DNA of 64,000 nucleotides, taken from positions 45,957,797 to 46,021,796 of the forward strand of contig NC_085046.1 of the NCBI RefSeq assembly GCF_963662255.1, in the 5' to 3' direction. Position 1 is the stretch's first letter. The number at the start of each line of letters is the position of its first letter. Positions 1-12,660 of this stretch are shown here, in pieces. The notes beneath the pieces were generated by a model. That model saw only the letters and a list, made by a program, of their open reading frames with translations, did not search any database and was not told the DNA's origin. This stretch comes from Cinclus cinclus. Taxonomy: Eukaryota; Chordata; Aves; Passeriformes; Cinclidae. Both the position numbers and the translations under genes were made by a program.

Positions 1-2671
1 TTGGCCACCTTCTCCTTTTGTTTGGATTTCTATTCTCCACAGGCTGCTGTGAGCAGATCATGGTGCTGCTGAGACAATAATCAATACTGCTTTCATTTTA
101 ACTCCCTTGCCACTGAGAAAGCCAAGTCTAATATTGAAGTTTGCCCAACAAACTTGGGCAACAAACTCCATTTAGTTGCTACTTCATTACAATTAGAAAG
201 CGTAAGAAAAAAAAATAATTGATATATTAATCTGTCGCAAATTTCCAGCATCTACTCCCCTTTCATCCATCCCATCTTGTAGAGTACTGGGTAAATGCCA
301 AAGCAGACTGTGAAAGAAGTCTTTTATAGGCTTCAGAAAGAAACTGTGATTTACCCAGTCCTGAAAAGGGTGCACTTTCAAGCATGGAGTCAGGTCAGTC
401 AAGTGTGTGTGCACATGTGTGTTGCACGTGTACCTTTAGCTGGAATGGAGGAAGACAGAGAAGCAGGATCACTGTGGCTGTATCATATGATGTAGGATGC
501 ATTGTCCATTTTAACAGTGAAGTCAGTTTCTCTTTTCTCCTCAAATCAGAATATTCCTTTTTGCTGTGGAGCATTGTAATGCTTCCCTGCTGTGAGTATT
601 TGAGCCAAAATCCTCCTCACTATTTCTGTCTCTCCCACAGTCAGTAATGCCTTAGTGTGAGCTGAACAGAAATGTAGATTTAGCTCTTCACAAACCTCCT
701 TGAAGGGATGATTAATACTAAAATAACATTAGAAAAATCACTGAACAAATCGCTGAAGAAAATAAAAGGAACAAATTTTACTGCCATATCTATTACTACC
801 TGATCAGAAATTGTATTCTAATGTTTCGAATTTAGGAAATTTCAAAGCTGCCATCCGTCTAAAGGGAGGTATATTCAGCACCACAGCTTCCAGTGAAAAA
901 GAAAAATTGAAAATGGAATCAAGCTAGTTTGCAGCATCATTTCTAGTCTAAAACCTGTCCCCTTAGCCAGGGAAGAGTATGTTCAGACACTGTGAGAGCG
1001 GAAAGAGCTTGGCTGCAGATGAAATTCAGAAAGGTGTAAAAGGTGTCCTGTTACTTAGAAGATTGGTCTCTACAATGCTTGCCTAAATGGCACCAGATTT
1101 CACAAGTTTACCCTATTTTCTCAAAAGTGGAAATGGTAATGTGGAGTTGAGTGTAATAAGGGTGTTCTCAAGAGCAGAAGGTGCCATATAATTTAAAGTC
1201 TTAAGAGCTGCTATTTCTTGTCTTTGTGTTTCATTCTACCACTGTGAACTGCACCAAGCAAGCAGAAAGAAATCAACTTACATCAGGGAAGGTAAGTAAT
1301 TGTAAACTCCAAAAGACTTGGAGACATATGATAGAAATAAATTCTTAAATCTGCTTTTAACAGTGAACTGGCTCTTGGGGTGTCCTGCAAGGCTGTAGGT
1401 AGCTGTCATTCAATCTACATCTAAGTTCAGCTCTGTAAGACACAGTCCAAAGTTTCCTTCATTTGCCTCTCAACTGTCATAAGGAGACCCCAGTGAACCC
1501 CACTTGCTCCAGACAGGAGTTTTCTGACCCAGCTGAGGTAGATGTTATGTGCAGGTGTGCTGTGTGTGCTGTGCTGTGCTGTCATGGTACACTGCTCTTG
1601 AGCAGACAATAGCCTAGTCATGTTGGCACCTGCTCCTCTGAACACACAGTGGTCCATAAATCTCCCTACCTCTTGGCCAGACACCACTTGCTTTGAGAAA
1701 AGACTATAAAAAGGTGACTCCTTGGAGAAGCCCCTCGAGATCTCCCCACAGGAGGAAGACACGTTTATTGGCTGAAGACCATGAGGATGCCGTCCTATCT
1801 GTTGGTAGCTATTTCCCTTCCCCTGTTTTTCTCTTTATCTCTGTTTCCTTAAACTCTCCCTTCTATGGCATAATTGAGTTGTTAGCATCAAAAAATAAAG
1901 TGCTCTGCTGTGAGTATATTGAAGTATACTGTTGTCCCCCTGCTGTGTCTTTTGTACCTTGAGATCAAAACGAACCATCATGACCCCTGCCTGTATTGGC
2001 GGATGGTGACAAGCTCTCAGTGGCATTAAAAGTTATGCCACATACTTTTTATACAGAGAAAAGAGAAAGGCAATTATGCATTTTTGTTTAATCTCACTTT
2101 GATCAACAGAAATCCCTGTCCCAAGGCACAGAGTGGAATGTTTAAGGTCTGGGCAGGAAGTCTGCAGTGGGTCCTTTCAAACTGGCAGCAAGGAAAGGGA
2201 CTGGGACACTGGTTTCATTATGATTGTGTGTGGCAGGAATCTGAAAGTAAGTGAACAAGCAAAGGCAATGTGGGAGCAAGACTGAAGAGAAATCTTGACT
2301 GAATTGTGTTTAAAATAACTGCTTTCTGCTGTCTGTGGTTGTAAAGAAGACTACAAAACCAAAAACAGCAACTCCTTACTCCAGTCAGGAAAACATGTCC
2401 TACTCAAGCAATTTCTAAGAAGATTCCTATTGTGGCTAACTGCTTATAGACTAGTGGTTACAAAAGCAGGTGTTTACATTAGATGTTTAGTAGCATAAAT
2501 TCACATAATGTGTTTCTTGCACAGCTCCAGTGACTTACTAGAAACTCTACCAGTCTGTATCAGCTGACACATTCCTTTGGCTCCTCTCATTAGTAACTAG
2601 CAAACCATCTAGGGCCCTGTCTACATCTCATAGATGCACCTGACCTGTCAAAAAATTATCTTCTTCCTGCA
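1..2671. other. Unique noncoding sequence, no gene recognised
   Basis: The sequence is AT-rich with only short open frames (111 codons or fewer), none resembling a known protein. A short GT/CA-rich patch lies near 404-432. No repeat family, RNA gene or clear exon was recognised. Confidence 0.6.
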
Positions 2672-2749
2672 AGGGAAATTCCATGAGAAGAGATTCCTGA
2701 GATTTATTACAAGCAATGTCTATAATCTAGAACAATGCCAAACATTCAT
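2672..2749 (+). repeat. 78-bp dispersed direct repeat, copy 1
   Basis: This 78-bp block starts AGGGAAATTCCATGAGAAGA and ends CATTCAT. It recurs in the same orientation at 3714-3791 with no gaps and four mismatches by eye. The family is not recognised. It could be a local segmental copy or two ends of an unknown element. Confidence 0.9.
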
Positions 2750-3713
2750 TATGATCAGGAATCATTAGAAGAACAATAGATTCAGAGCTCTGATGTTTCA
2801 TGTGTTTCTACAACCCTCCCAAGCACAGGACTTCCTTCCACAAGGAAAGGAAAATGTCCTTTATTTTTTGGAGTAGTCTCTTGTTAACTCCCATCGCTCA
2901 TTGACTGCTGTGACTGTGTTTGAGGTTTACTGTCTGTGATTCAGTTTCCTAGGAGGAAGATGGAAGAGTAGCTGACTCAGATGAATGCTATGTAGTGTCC
3001 ACTGTGAGTTAGACATGACTGCTTTGTGCCAGTGCTCTCTGGAAAGACCCTGAAGAAACTTGTCTGGACCCTTCCTTTGTGGTTATCTATAACCAGGACG
3101 ATGAACAGGATAGAAACAGATGTCTTTAAGATAACTTTCCAAAAAGAAAGGCCTCGAGTTTTTAGAAAAGTCTGAGTTACTAGTCAAATAATCTATTTCC
3201 ATAAATCAGTAATATTGACTCCTCCTGACATTTCCTGGCTTAAGGAGCTGGATTCCATTTGGGAGGAACACAGATACAAATCCATCTTTAAAGCAGCCCA
3301 AACAACCAAGCTAGATCTGGACACTGGTCTGATGAGTACTTATTTGAAAAATCCATCTCACACTGCTGTGGGACTGACTCCACAGAGGCTCCATAAGCAG
3401 CTCTAACTCAGAATCAGGAAGTTTAGGTCTTGCTCCAAAGCTGCTCACTTTACATGTCCCTGTTGCTATATCACGTGTGTGCAAAGTGCAAATCTCAGAT
3501 TTTTCTCAAACCTGAGCTCTTGCCTAAAAATATTAACTTAGTAGTCATAATATATTTATATAATATTCTATATCAAGTTCATTCATTCTTGCATTGTGGT
3601 GCTTCTCCGCAGCCACACTCACTTACTTTAACTCCTGAGCCTCTTCCAAATAGTCCAGAAAGTCCAATTCTAGATAGCTTAGTGAAAAAGGGGGCAAAAG
3701 CTTTTCACAGTTG
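2750..3713. other. Unique spacer between the two 78-bp repeats
   Basis: The 964 bp between the repeats contain only short open frames (63 and 94 codons) with no recognisable protein. Their ends show no LTR-like TG...CA termini that I could place. If the flanking repeats are terminal repeats, this would be the body of an unknown element; a duplication is equally possible. Confidence 0.5.
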
Positions 3714-3791
3714 AGGGAAATTCCATGAGAAGAGATTCCTGAGATTTATTACGAGCAATGTCTGTAATCTAGAACAATGCCAAAAGTTCAT
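3714..3791 (+). repeat. 78-bp dispersed direct repeat, copy 2
   Basis: This is the second copy of the block at 2672-2749, with the same length and orientation and four substitutions (two transitions in the middle, two changes near the 3' end). The start-to-start distance is 1042 bp. Confidence 0.9.
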
Positions 3792-6420
3792 CTCTGCTGA
3801 TGAATGAAAAATCTTATTAGAGTGATATGAAATATTGATTACAAACACCTTGTAAATATATTTCCTCCTATAATTGTGTGGGCAAGTTTAACTGAAGCTC
3901 TACACAGCAGCTACATTTTTGTAGGATTTTTTAACCATGCCCTATTGATAAATTACCTATACCAAGAGTAAATAAACCAAAACAATTTTCAGTTGAAGCA
4001 TAAGACACTAATAGGGCATTACTAAAAAGCTGTATACATTGTTTATAGCATTTAAAGTAAAAGTTAAAGTTTGGGGTTTTTTTTGTTATTTTGAAGACAA
4101 ATAGGTTTGTAAATTGCTCTACAAATCGTTTTTATTGGCTGTGAACAATAATTTCATAGCTATGCATTTGATGATACAGAAAATTTTATTAGGATAGGAT
4201 TAAAATGCATTTCTATAACACAGTTCCTCCATGAATTGATTTTAAGGCTTCCTTTACTCACTGCATAGAATAAACAACATAAATAAAATTTTAGGTGGGT
4301 AACTTTGAAGATTTTATCTATACAGACTGCATTTATTAGATGTAAAGTATCAAAATTTTGCTCTGAACAATAAAAGGCCATTTAAGTTGTTCATAAACCA
4401 ATTAGTTCTTAACAAGTGGTAACTTTCTAGGGGGAAAAACTCCTAACAGATTAAGGTTTAACTCTTGCATGGTTTTTTGATTGTCTTGATTCCCAAAAGA
4501 TGAATAGATAAAGAGGTGTAGCTTTGAAGACAGTAAACTGAGGTAATCTATTTTGAAGTATCTATCTTCAGCTGTACATCAAGTGTGTGTTTTTCTTTGA
4601 GGACTGTTGGGCCTGGATGGCACGTCTCATGGAGCACCTCTCTCAGTTTGGTAAGCATTTCACTTCAGCGATTCTTTCAGCAGATGAAGGGATGCTACAG
4701 GCACCACAGCAAGTCAGAAAGGCTCTTAAGATACGAGCTGTCAGCAGAGCTTCTGGAGTGGGTGTGTGAGTCAGATGAGGTGTGCACATTTCCCTCTGTC
4801 AGATGCAATCAGCAGTGATGCCCAACTGCATGTCCAGAAACATCCACCCAGAGGAACAACAGGAGCACATTTTACTGGTGGCTTAATCCAAAGCAGTTTG
4901 TGTTTCCACTGTCTCTTCGCACAGAACTGCCTCTCCCTGCTGTGCCAAGACTTCCATTGTTTTCTCCCAACCTTCCCTCAGATATAAAATTCATCTTCTC
5001 TCCTGATTATTGCCATCTGTTTTGCTGTGATCTCCATTAGGGTGTGCAAAATAATTACCAGGCTCATTTTATGTTGGTCTGCAAATACAAGTGGTTTCTC
5101 CCAGCATGTTGAACACGCCTCTGTTCTGCGGAGTTCAACTGCTTTTATTGAATGCCGTGGCAAGAAATTAATGAAGTTTCCTATATAGAAGTTTTCACCT
5201 GGAGTGAGTATTTTAAAAATTCTGATCATGCTGAATAAAACTCAGTCTTATTTCTGAAGACTTTTTCACTTTTACTTCCCAGTTATTTAGAGGCCTCTTG
5301 GTCAACTTTTCCGTCCATCTCTGTGAGTTTCTGCTGCTGGTAATGGTTGACATTTGGAGCTTGAGTGGACACCTCAGAGAGAAGACTGAGCTTCTTTCTA
5401 GAGGATATTATTGCAATTTTAGTTTGGAGTGTTTGACCAACAGTTATAAAACTGCCAGCTACAGCACATGTTGATTTTCTTTCAGCTCAGGGTCACTGTG
5501 AATAGGTATCATGATGTTCCCCTCCTTAAGGGGGAAAATAAAGGATTTTGAAATACAGAAGGGCAAGTTTTGCATAAGTGCTTCTGTAGAGGTGAAGAGC
5601 ATTTCAATGTGACTCATTTTGTTAGTCAAAAACCTCCAGCAGGATGAACTGCTATGAACAGCAAAATGACCAAAGTAAAGGAAAAAAATGGTTTCCAGAA
5701 TGAAATGTTCACCCTTGCAAATGGAACATTTCTTATAAACTGTCACCAATTGATATAAAGTTGTTGGAATATGTACAGTTGGTGTATACATATGTAGCAC
5801 ATAGTAGAACACAACAAGGATTCCATAGAAATATGACAGCACTTAAACATTAAACGGTTACAAGAATACAAGAAATTCAGAGTCTGAAATTACACTTTAT
5901 TTGTGATCAGCCAAGAAGGACTCAGTATGGCCTGTTTAACTTGGTGAAGAATAAATTGTAACTTTGTAGTTTTGGATTAATCTCTCTGGGAATAGTTTTT
6001 TAATTGTCTCTAGCACCTGTGATTTGCATTAATATATACAAAGAATTCTGACAGCATATTCTATCCAAAAGCAGTTCTCTTCAAAATTAAATGTTCTGTT
6101 TTTGAGAAAGGGAATTATCTTTTTTTTTAAATGCTAAACTTTTTTCTTTTTTTTACCAACAATATTCTAGATTTTAATGCAAAATGCTCAAAACCTCTAG
6201 AAATACCAATTTTAGAAGGTTTCATTCTGCCTGTTATTAAACTGGATAATTCCTTCACAATGTATGTGGTTACAATCACAATAGCTGGTTAGACTGGAGT
6301 GTTATTGAGAATATCTATGTGTGTATGCATATGTCTATATAACTATTTTCTACTTATTCAGTGTAAATGGCAACCATGTTACTCTTTCCTGTAACTTTCT
6401 CTCGTCCACCCTGCCCCTGC
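3792..6420. other. Unique noncoding sequence, no gene recognised
   Basis: AT-rich DNA. The longest open frame is 127 codons on the minus strand (5459-5842). It has a hydrophobic start but matches nothing I know, and it lacks a visible exon or gene context. No repeat family was recognised. Confidence 0.55.
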
Positions 6421-6720
6421 TGTTCTCAGGCAAGGGTAAGTTACAAGCTACGTAAGCGCTGGCCCTTCAGTGGAGTCAGCTTTTCTGTAATTTTATCTTT
6501 GCTTACAGAGCCTTCTTCAGCTGACATAAAAGACCAGGAGAGCAGCTCAGACTTTCTCCACAGGCTTTATTTCTCCCATGAAGGGGGGGGGGGGGGGGGA
6601 GGGGGTCCGGCAGCAAATCTCCAAACATGGGGGGCTACTACATGTACTTTTACAGGGTTTCAGGGGGGGATCAAAAGTAAACCCATAGGATACAGGGTTG
6701 ACACATTTTAACCAACTACA
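6421..6720 (-). mobile_element. Probable LTR fragment of an endogenous retrovirus (minus strand)
   Basis: Read on the minus strand, the block has an AATAAA polyadenylation signal (complement of TTTATT at 6566-6571) in GGGAGAAATAAAGCCTG. A short U5-like segment follows toward 6421, where the + strand reads TGTTCTCAGG, consistent with an LTR ending in CA. Its other edge is uncertain and may reach about 6830. No target-site duplication was found. A run of 17 G (6583-6599), then A and five G, sits just upstream of the polyadenylation signal. The family name is not known to me. Confidence 0.45.
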
Positions 6721-7084
6721 TTATCTTTCTTTCTTTGGGACAACCAATTATAAAGAATCAAACCTAACCAATAATATTCTAAAAATACTAGAGAAAGAGC
6801 TAACATTTTTTTCTAGCATGAGTAATTTCTAGTTAAGTAGTTTTTCTTATCTCAGAGAAAATGCCAAGGGGGCCTCACAGGGGTATCTGCAGAGGAATTC
6901 ATCTCCTCTACACTTTCCTTTAGCAAATCTGATTTTTCAATCGTGAGTTTGCTACTCAGCCTGTTTAGGACAATTTCCTGCTGATTTAATGGAGAGTTTT
7001 TCTCAGTTAAATCTGAATAAGAAGTTAATGTCTTCAAATTCTCACTGTGACTTTTTCCTTGTGGGCTTCAGAGACCAGATACCC

Positions 7085-7282
7085 TCATGTACTCAGCACT
7101 GGTGAGGTAGCACCTCAAATCCTGTGTTCAGTTCTGGGTTCCTGACTAAAAGAAGACATTGAGGTGCTGGAACATGTTCAGAGGAGGGAGCTGGTGAAGG
7201 GTTTGGAGCACAAGTTGGATTAGCAGTGACCAATGGAGCTGGGGGTGCTTAACCTGGAGAAATGGATGCTCAGGAGATACTT
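7085..7282 (+). mobile_element. CR1 LINE fragment, plus strand, internal
   Basis: The sequence follows the avian CR1 3' region, with phrases such as ACATTGAGGTGCTGGAACAT, GGAGCACAAGTTGGAT and AACCTGGAGAAATGGATGCT. It stops before the CR1 3' untranslated end, so it is truncated on both sides. Divergence from the remembered consensus suggests an old copy. Confidence 0.85.
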
Positions 7283-7285
7283 TAT

Positions 7286-10200
7286 CTGTGGGAGTCAGCC
7301 GGACCAGTATTCCAGGTCAGGCAACTATCACTGAAGAACAACTATATCCTATTCCTAAACCTTAAAGGGATTGTGCCCTGCTCTTCTTTTGTGTATTTAA
7401 GTATTTTTTTTCAGATTTGAATGTCTTAACTGCGTAGATTTCCTCGAAAGGTCAGAAGAATGGTCATTTGGAAAGGTAAAATGCTCTATTTAAAGCTGTA
7501 TCACTTTTCTTTACATCTTTTTGAATGTTTAGTTTGTTTTCGGTAGCTGAAGAATTTGTAGCCATCTTAACATTTTCCACACTTAGCTTCATGAAAGAGT
7601 CCCATGGCCTGTAATTAATGAGAAATTCTATAAATGTCACCACTATGCTAATGAAACAGTTCTATTTTTATTTGATTCTTGACATTCAGATCTGTTAGCA
7701 TGCTGATGAGTGTTTTACAACATTTCTTGTTTTACAGCTAACACAGCATCTCAACTGTGCAGGCTAAATGACAAACACCTTTTCATAGATTGGATAAATT
7801 CAACTTAGAAAAAGATTCTCCATGGTCAATTACATATTTTTCGTTATCAGATTACTGGGACTCTTTTAGTCATTGTGACTGTAAGTTTAAATGCCTCCCT
7901 TTTCTGGTGTCGCAATTGCTGGAAGTCTGTGACAGAAATCAGACCAATTCTCCCCAGTTTTGGACATGGGCATGGCAGTGCCTTCCTCTTGTGGGTGAGG
8001 AGTGCATAAGGCCCTGTAGCCTCTGGACACAGAGGACCATAAATAAATTACAAACCCCGTTTTCAAAAACTTTGGTTTTCTTGGTTCTAGTTGCCAGTGC
8101 AGGTGCTTTCATAACAGAAACTGAGAAGTGCAAATACAGAAATGTAACAGTTTTGGTGTCTTTCAGCATGAAATTGTAATTCTTGAACAAAAAAAGAGAT
8201 CTAGGTATTGTGGTCATGGTCGCATGTCTGATGACTAATGAAGGATAAATGCTTAATTAGGATGATTAAGGGGTGAAATAATCTGGATTGGATTTTATAA
8301 ATCACTCGTATTCAAAACAACTTGTTCCTGTGATTTTTTTCCTTCTGTTTACTTACTCTGTTTCTCTTGTAAAGGTTTTAGACTTCTGTTGTGCAACTTA
8401 GCCCATAGACTATATAAAATATAAAAAAATAACAGTTTTCTGCAACAGTTAATGGTTGATTAACTGATCTTCCCTTCCTCTTGTATGCCTATTTACTTTT
8501 TAAAGCAAAGTTTTTTGGTTTCACATTTTTACTTTGGTGTCCTCTCATTTTACATTATCAGATAAACTGTGCTGTTTCTTACCTTACTGAAAACTGGAAG
8601 AGAAAGATTGTATTTGTATTTGAAATTGTGGCTGAGACAGCTACATTAGCAACTCACCTGGAATAACGATAATATCTATAACTGGATTATTATTGCCATC
8701 TCATATTTAGAAAAAGGGAGTGTGAGAGAGTTTCAAGTACCAACACCTTCCTAGAGGCTGATCTGTGGTGGGTCTATCACAATAATATAACATAGAGAAT
8801 CCTTGAAGGTGAGGAGATGGGTGCAAAGCGCACAAAAGACAGGACTAGTAGCAACTCAGAGTAAACAGGACTGTTTCCATCATTTCCAGATCAGTATGTT
8901 CAGAGAGATTTTTTTTTTTTTTTTTAATATTGAAGGTGATCACATAAATATCTAAGCTTCTTAACATGCTGCTTTAGTCTTAGGTAGCTTCTCTATGATG
9001 AGATAATTATATGCTAGCTCTTAAATGTAGAACATTAATATGCTCTTGATACAGCTATTTTTTTTAAGTAGAACATATTTTTTCCTATTCTAAAAGCATG
9101 TATTAAACCCTTCCAAACTAAACATCTTTTATGATGACATTTTAAATGACTCAATCAGCTGGGAAGTTGTTTTCAATGGAACTTATGGTTTAAAACACAG
9201 GAACAACGCAATGTATTCAGAAGTAACTTGCTGCCATTGCTTAATCTGGTAGTGATTTACACACATAAGGTTTCTCTCTGTTCATGGTGTATAATTCCAA
9301 TTATTTTTTCTATTAGAGGAGGAAAAAGAAGTTAAATTTTGACTCAGAAAGTGTACAAAATGATCACCCCAAAAAATCAATGCTCTGCTTTCAATTAGCA
9401 TTTCTAATGTTGAATCACTTTTCTCCTAATTTGCTCTTAATGAAAAAGTGGGGATTTCAACAAGAGTTTGATTATTTACTTTGATCATTCAAACCAGCCA
9501 GAATTTCATCCAGGGACAGCAAATCTGGTAAAATGATAGTGCCTACTATTCCTCTGGGGGTCTGGGTGATGGAGACCTTTTTTTCCCTAAAATCTTCCCC
9601 CTTCAGATTTTGGCAATGGGAGTCTTCTAATATTTTCCATCCTTCTCTCTGTTTTGTCTGTTCACCCAGTGCAACAGAAAATAAACCAAAATGGCAAGGG
9701 AAAGCATGTGCTCCCTCCATGACAGTGCCTGGGAGGGACCAAGGCAGGAACAAGAGTATGTGTGTGTGTGCGAGAATGTTGAGTACTAATGGATTTGTGA
9801 AGGGCTGTGCAGAGATGCAGGGTGTATGTCCAAAGGAAACCAGTGTCATCGGGTTCTGCTTCCTTAGAACCAGGTTTCTTCTCAATCAGGCTTGCTCCTA
9901 CCAGTTCCACAAAAAGTGTAGTGCTGGTTGTTGCTCACCCTCTGCAGTTTCTAAGGAAACAAAAAGTCCAGAGATACAGGGTAACAAGTCTGTTTTTTGA
10001 CAGCTGTAACTCTGATTTTTAATTTCAGAGAAACTTTATAGGTAATAATGTTTCCATCTGAAGTCAGCAGGAAATGTTTGCTTCATTTAGGACACCCACT
10101 AGAGGGAGTACTGATAATGTTTTAATGTTGAAGACATCTAAATTGCATTAATAGCATTGGTGTAAACCTGGGACACTAAGGTAATATTTGGGTTCCTGCC

Positions 10201-11864
10201 TCTCTTGAAAGCCCTATTACATACTAAATCAGGAATCAGAGGGTTTCTCAGTGCTCTGGAAACACCCTGGATGAAATTATTTTGAAGCAAGGCTGATGTT
10301 TCCTTTCTAATTCACATAACTGAATTGTTGAAAGACTGCATTGAAGAGCATTTTCAATTATAAAATGAGCTTTAACTGCCATCAGGAATAACTTAGGGGA
10401 GGAATGTAAAGGCTTTTTTTTTCATGGGTAAGATTTGTATGTCAGAGTGTAGCCCTTCTGATCTCCAGAAGTAATATTTTTAAACTGAATTTAGAATTTA
10501 AAATTATGTTGGCAGTTAGATGTTGGGAGTATTTTCTCTCCAGGGTTGAAATAATTTCTAGTTGGAAGAGATAAAATAAATGAAATATTTATTTTCCTTT
10601 GATTTTTTTTGTTTTTTAAGCGAACAGCTTAATATCAGTATGCTGTGGGTGAAAAAGCAAGGCAACTTCTGAAGAGTGCCTAGATGCTGAGAGGACTTGG
10701 GGACTGCAATGCCTGAGTATTTATCTTTGTTATGTGTGCATCCAGCCCCCAGTGGGAAAGCTGATGATACAACGTGGGATACCTACACTGCATACAGACA
10801 GGGGAAGAAGTCATGCATTTAAAGAGGAGCTGTAAAACTTTGGGCAGTGTGTAGGAGCCAGTTAGCACAGCTTGTCATCTACGCAGTGCTGTTGGGAATA
10901 CATGAGTAGCTGTCACAATAATTCTTTTTTTTTCAATTAGTTGAAAACATTTTACATCTTTGGAAAGGGTTACTTATGTGAATCAATTTTTACTTCACTC
11001 CCACACTTCTTTCCCATCCCTCCATCCTTTGGTAGTTATGTGAAATATGACTTATATACCCACAGCTATAATGCCTATTTGAGTGTCTTCTCTTCTTTTA
11101 TAATCCCAACTCTATAAAATACACTTTTACTGGTATAATGCTGAGCACTAAGTGTGATAACAATAAACTATTTCACAAGACAGACTTCCGCATTTTTTGG
11201 ACACTCTTCTACAGCTAGTAGACAGGGGGAACAGTGTACTCAGTGATTTATTATCATGGAACTATCTCATTAACCTGTTTGATTTCCCTTCCTCCCTTCC
11301 CAGGCTCTCTTCCTCTCTTAGGATTTCTGTCTCTGGCAGTGCAGGCAGGGAGAAGGGGATGTGGTGCTATTTGAACCATGCTCAGTCTGGCAGAGAAGGT
11401 GGGCATTCTGTCACATTTGGAGAGGGTGCCCAAAGCACCTGACCACACACTGGGTTCAGAACAATCCCAACCCCTGAAATTTCAAGACAGCATTCAGGAA
11501 AATAGAAGTAAATAAGGCATGGATTTTCACAGGCAGTGAAAGGTGGAAAATAATAAAGTGTTTGTCTGGAATTGTTTTGTATTTAATTAATAAAATATTT
11601 TATTCTGAGATATAGAACAACTTTTACATAGTTAATAATCTATTTTTGACCCTGTATCAAAAGTTACTGATATGGAATTCTGTAGAAACAGCAATAAGTA
11701 TCTCTTCATGCCAAGAAGCTTCACCTTCCTGGTTAGAGATGGGAGCAGCATCTTCTTACTTTTGACTCTTGTTTCTTTGCAGAGGTTTAGTCTCTCAAGT
11801 TTCTGTCTGTCACCTTTGAACATGGACCAGTCAACAAATCTGCACAGCATAGCAGAACCGAGTA
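7286..11864. other. Unique noncoding sequence with open frames of up to 155 codons
   Basis: No repeat family or gene was recognised over about 4.6 kb. It contains a 17-T run at 8909-8925 and two long overlapping antisense open frames: 155 codons on + (9533-10000) and 137 codons on - (9472-9885). Neither translation shows a known domain, signal peptide or compositional bias that would argue for coding. Confidence 0.55.
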
Positions 11865-12660
11865 AAAGCTGAGGCTGGCAGGGAGATTGTACAGTCCAAA
11901 CTTTTGCTGGAAGCAGGGACTTAAATTGTGTTATGCAGGTTCCTGTCAAATCTTGCCATTTCCAGCAAGGGAGATCCTATAGGACAACCCATTCTAATGG
12001 GTTCTTTTTCTCATGTTGCACATTCTTCCCCTATCATACAGCATTTCTTCCAAAATAATTTACATCCATTGCTTATTTTTGTCAGTGTGCATCCTTGTGG
12101 AAGGAATTTCTGTCTTACCTCTGTAATTACATTTCAGGTATTGGAAAAAATGTGATTAGATTCTCTCAAGGCTTCTCTAGGTTGAACATACCAAGTGCCT
12201 TCAACTTTATTTCATCTGTCAAGTCCTACTACCTCTCATCATACTGGTGGCCCTTTCCTCTCCAAGATTTTAGTGTCTTTCTTGAAGTGAGTCTAAACCT
12301 TGATCTAGTGTTACAGGTGTTCCTTAACAAGTGCCAAATGGACTAGAATAATCACAACCCTCGATTATCTGATTGTCCTGTTGTTGATGCAACCTGTGAC
12401 AAGGTTTACTTTCATGGCTGCAAGGGTACCTTGCTGAAACACATCCAGGTTGCCATCCATCAGGACCACCCAAGCTGAGCCTTCAACTTCTGTGTGGGAT
12501 TGCTGCATCCCAGGTGCATTTAGTATTTACCTTTGTTAAACTTCGTGCAGCCCTTGTTGGCTTGCTTTTTTTGCGCTTTCAAGGTATTTTTATGAGGAGG
12601 CTCTTTCCTCCAGCAGATCTGCCTCCTCACTCAATGTGGTGTCATTTGTGCACCTTGTGC
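11865..12660 (-). mobile_element. Old, diverged CR1 LINE copy, minus strand
   Basis: On the + strand the block follows the reverse complement of the CR1 3' region in order. It opens with GCTGAGGCTGGCAGGGAGA near the 3' end. It then has CTTCTCTAGGTTGAACAT, CTCATCATACTGGTGGCCCT, TCCAGGTTGCCATCCATCAG, TTACCTTTGTTAAACTTCGT and TGTGGTGTCATTTGTGCACC. It is about 0.8 kb and heavily mutated, so the edges are approximate. Short open frames inside it are remnants or chance. Confidence 0.75.

Noticed and set aside
9533..10000. Longest open frame (155 codons) as a gene
   Set aside because: No known domain, no supporting splice or promoter context, and an equally long frame overlaps on the other strand; kept only as a finding.
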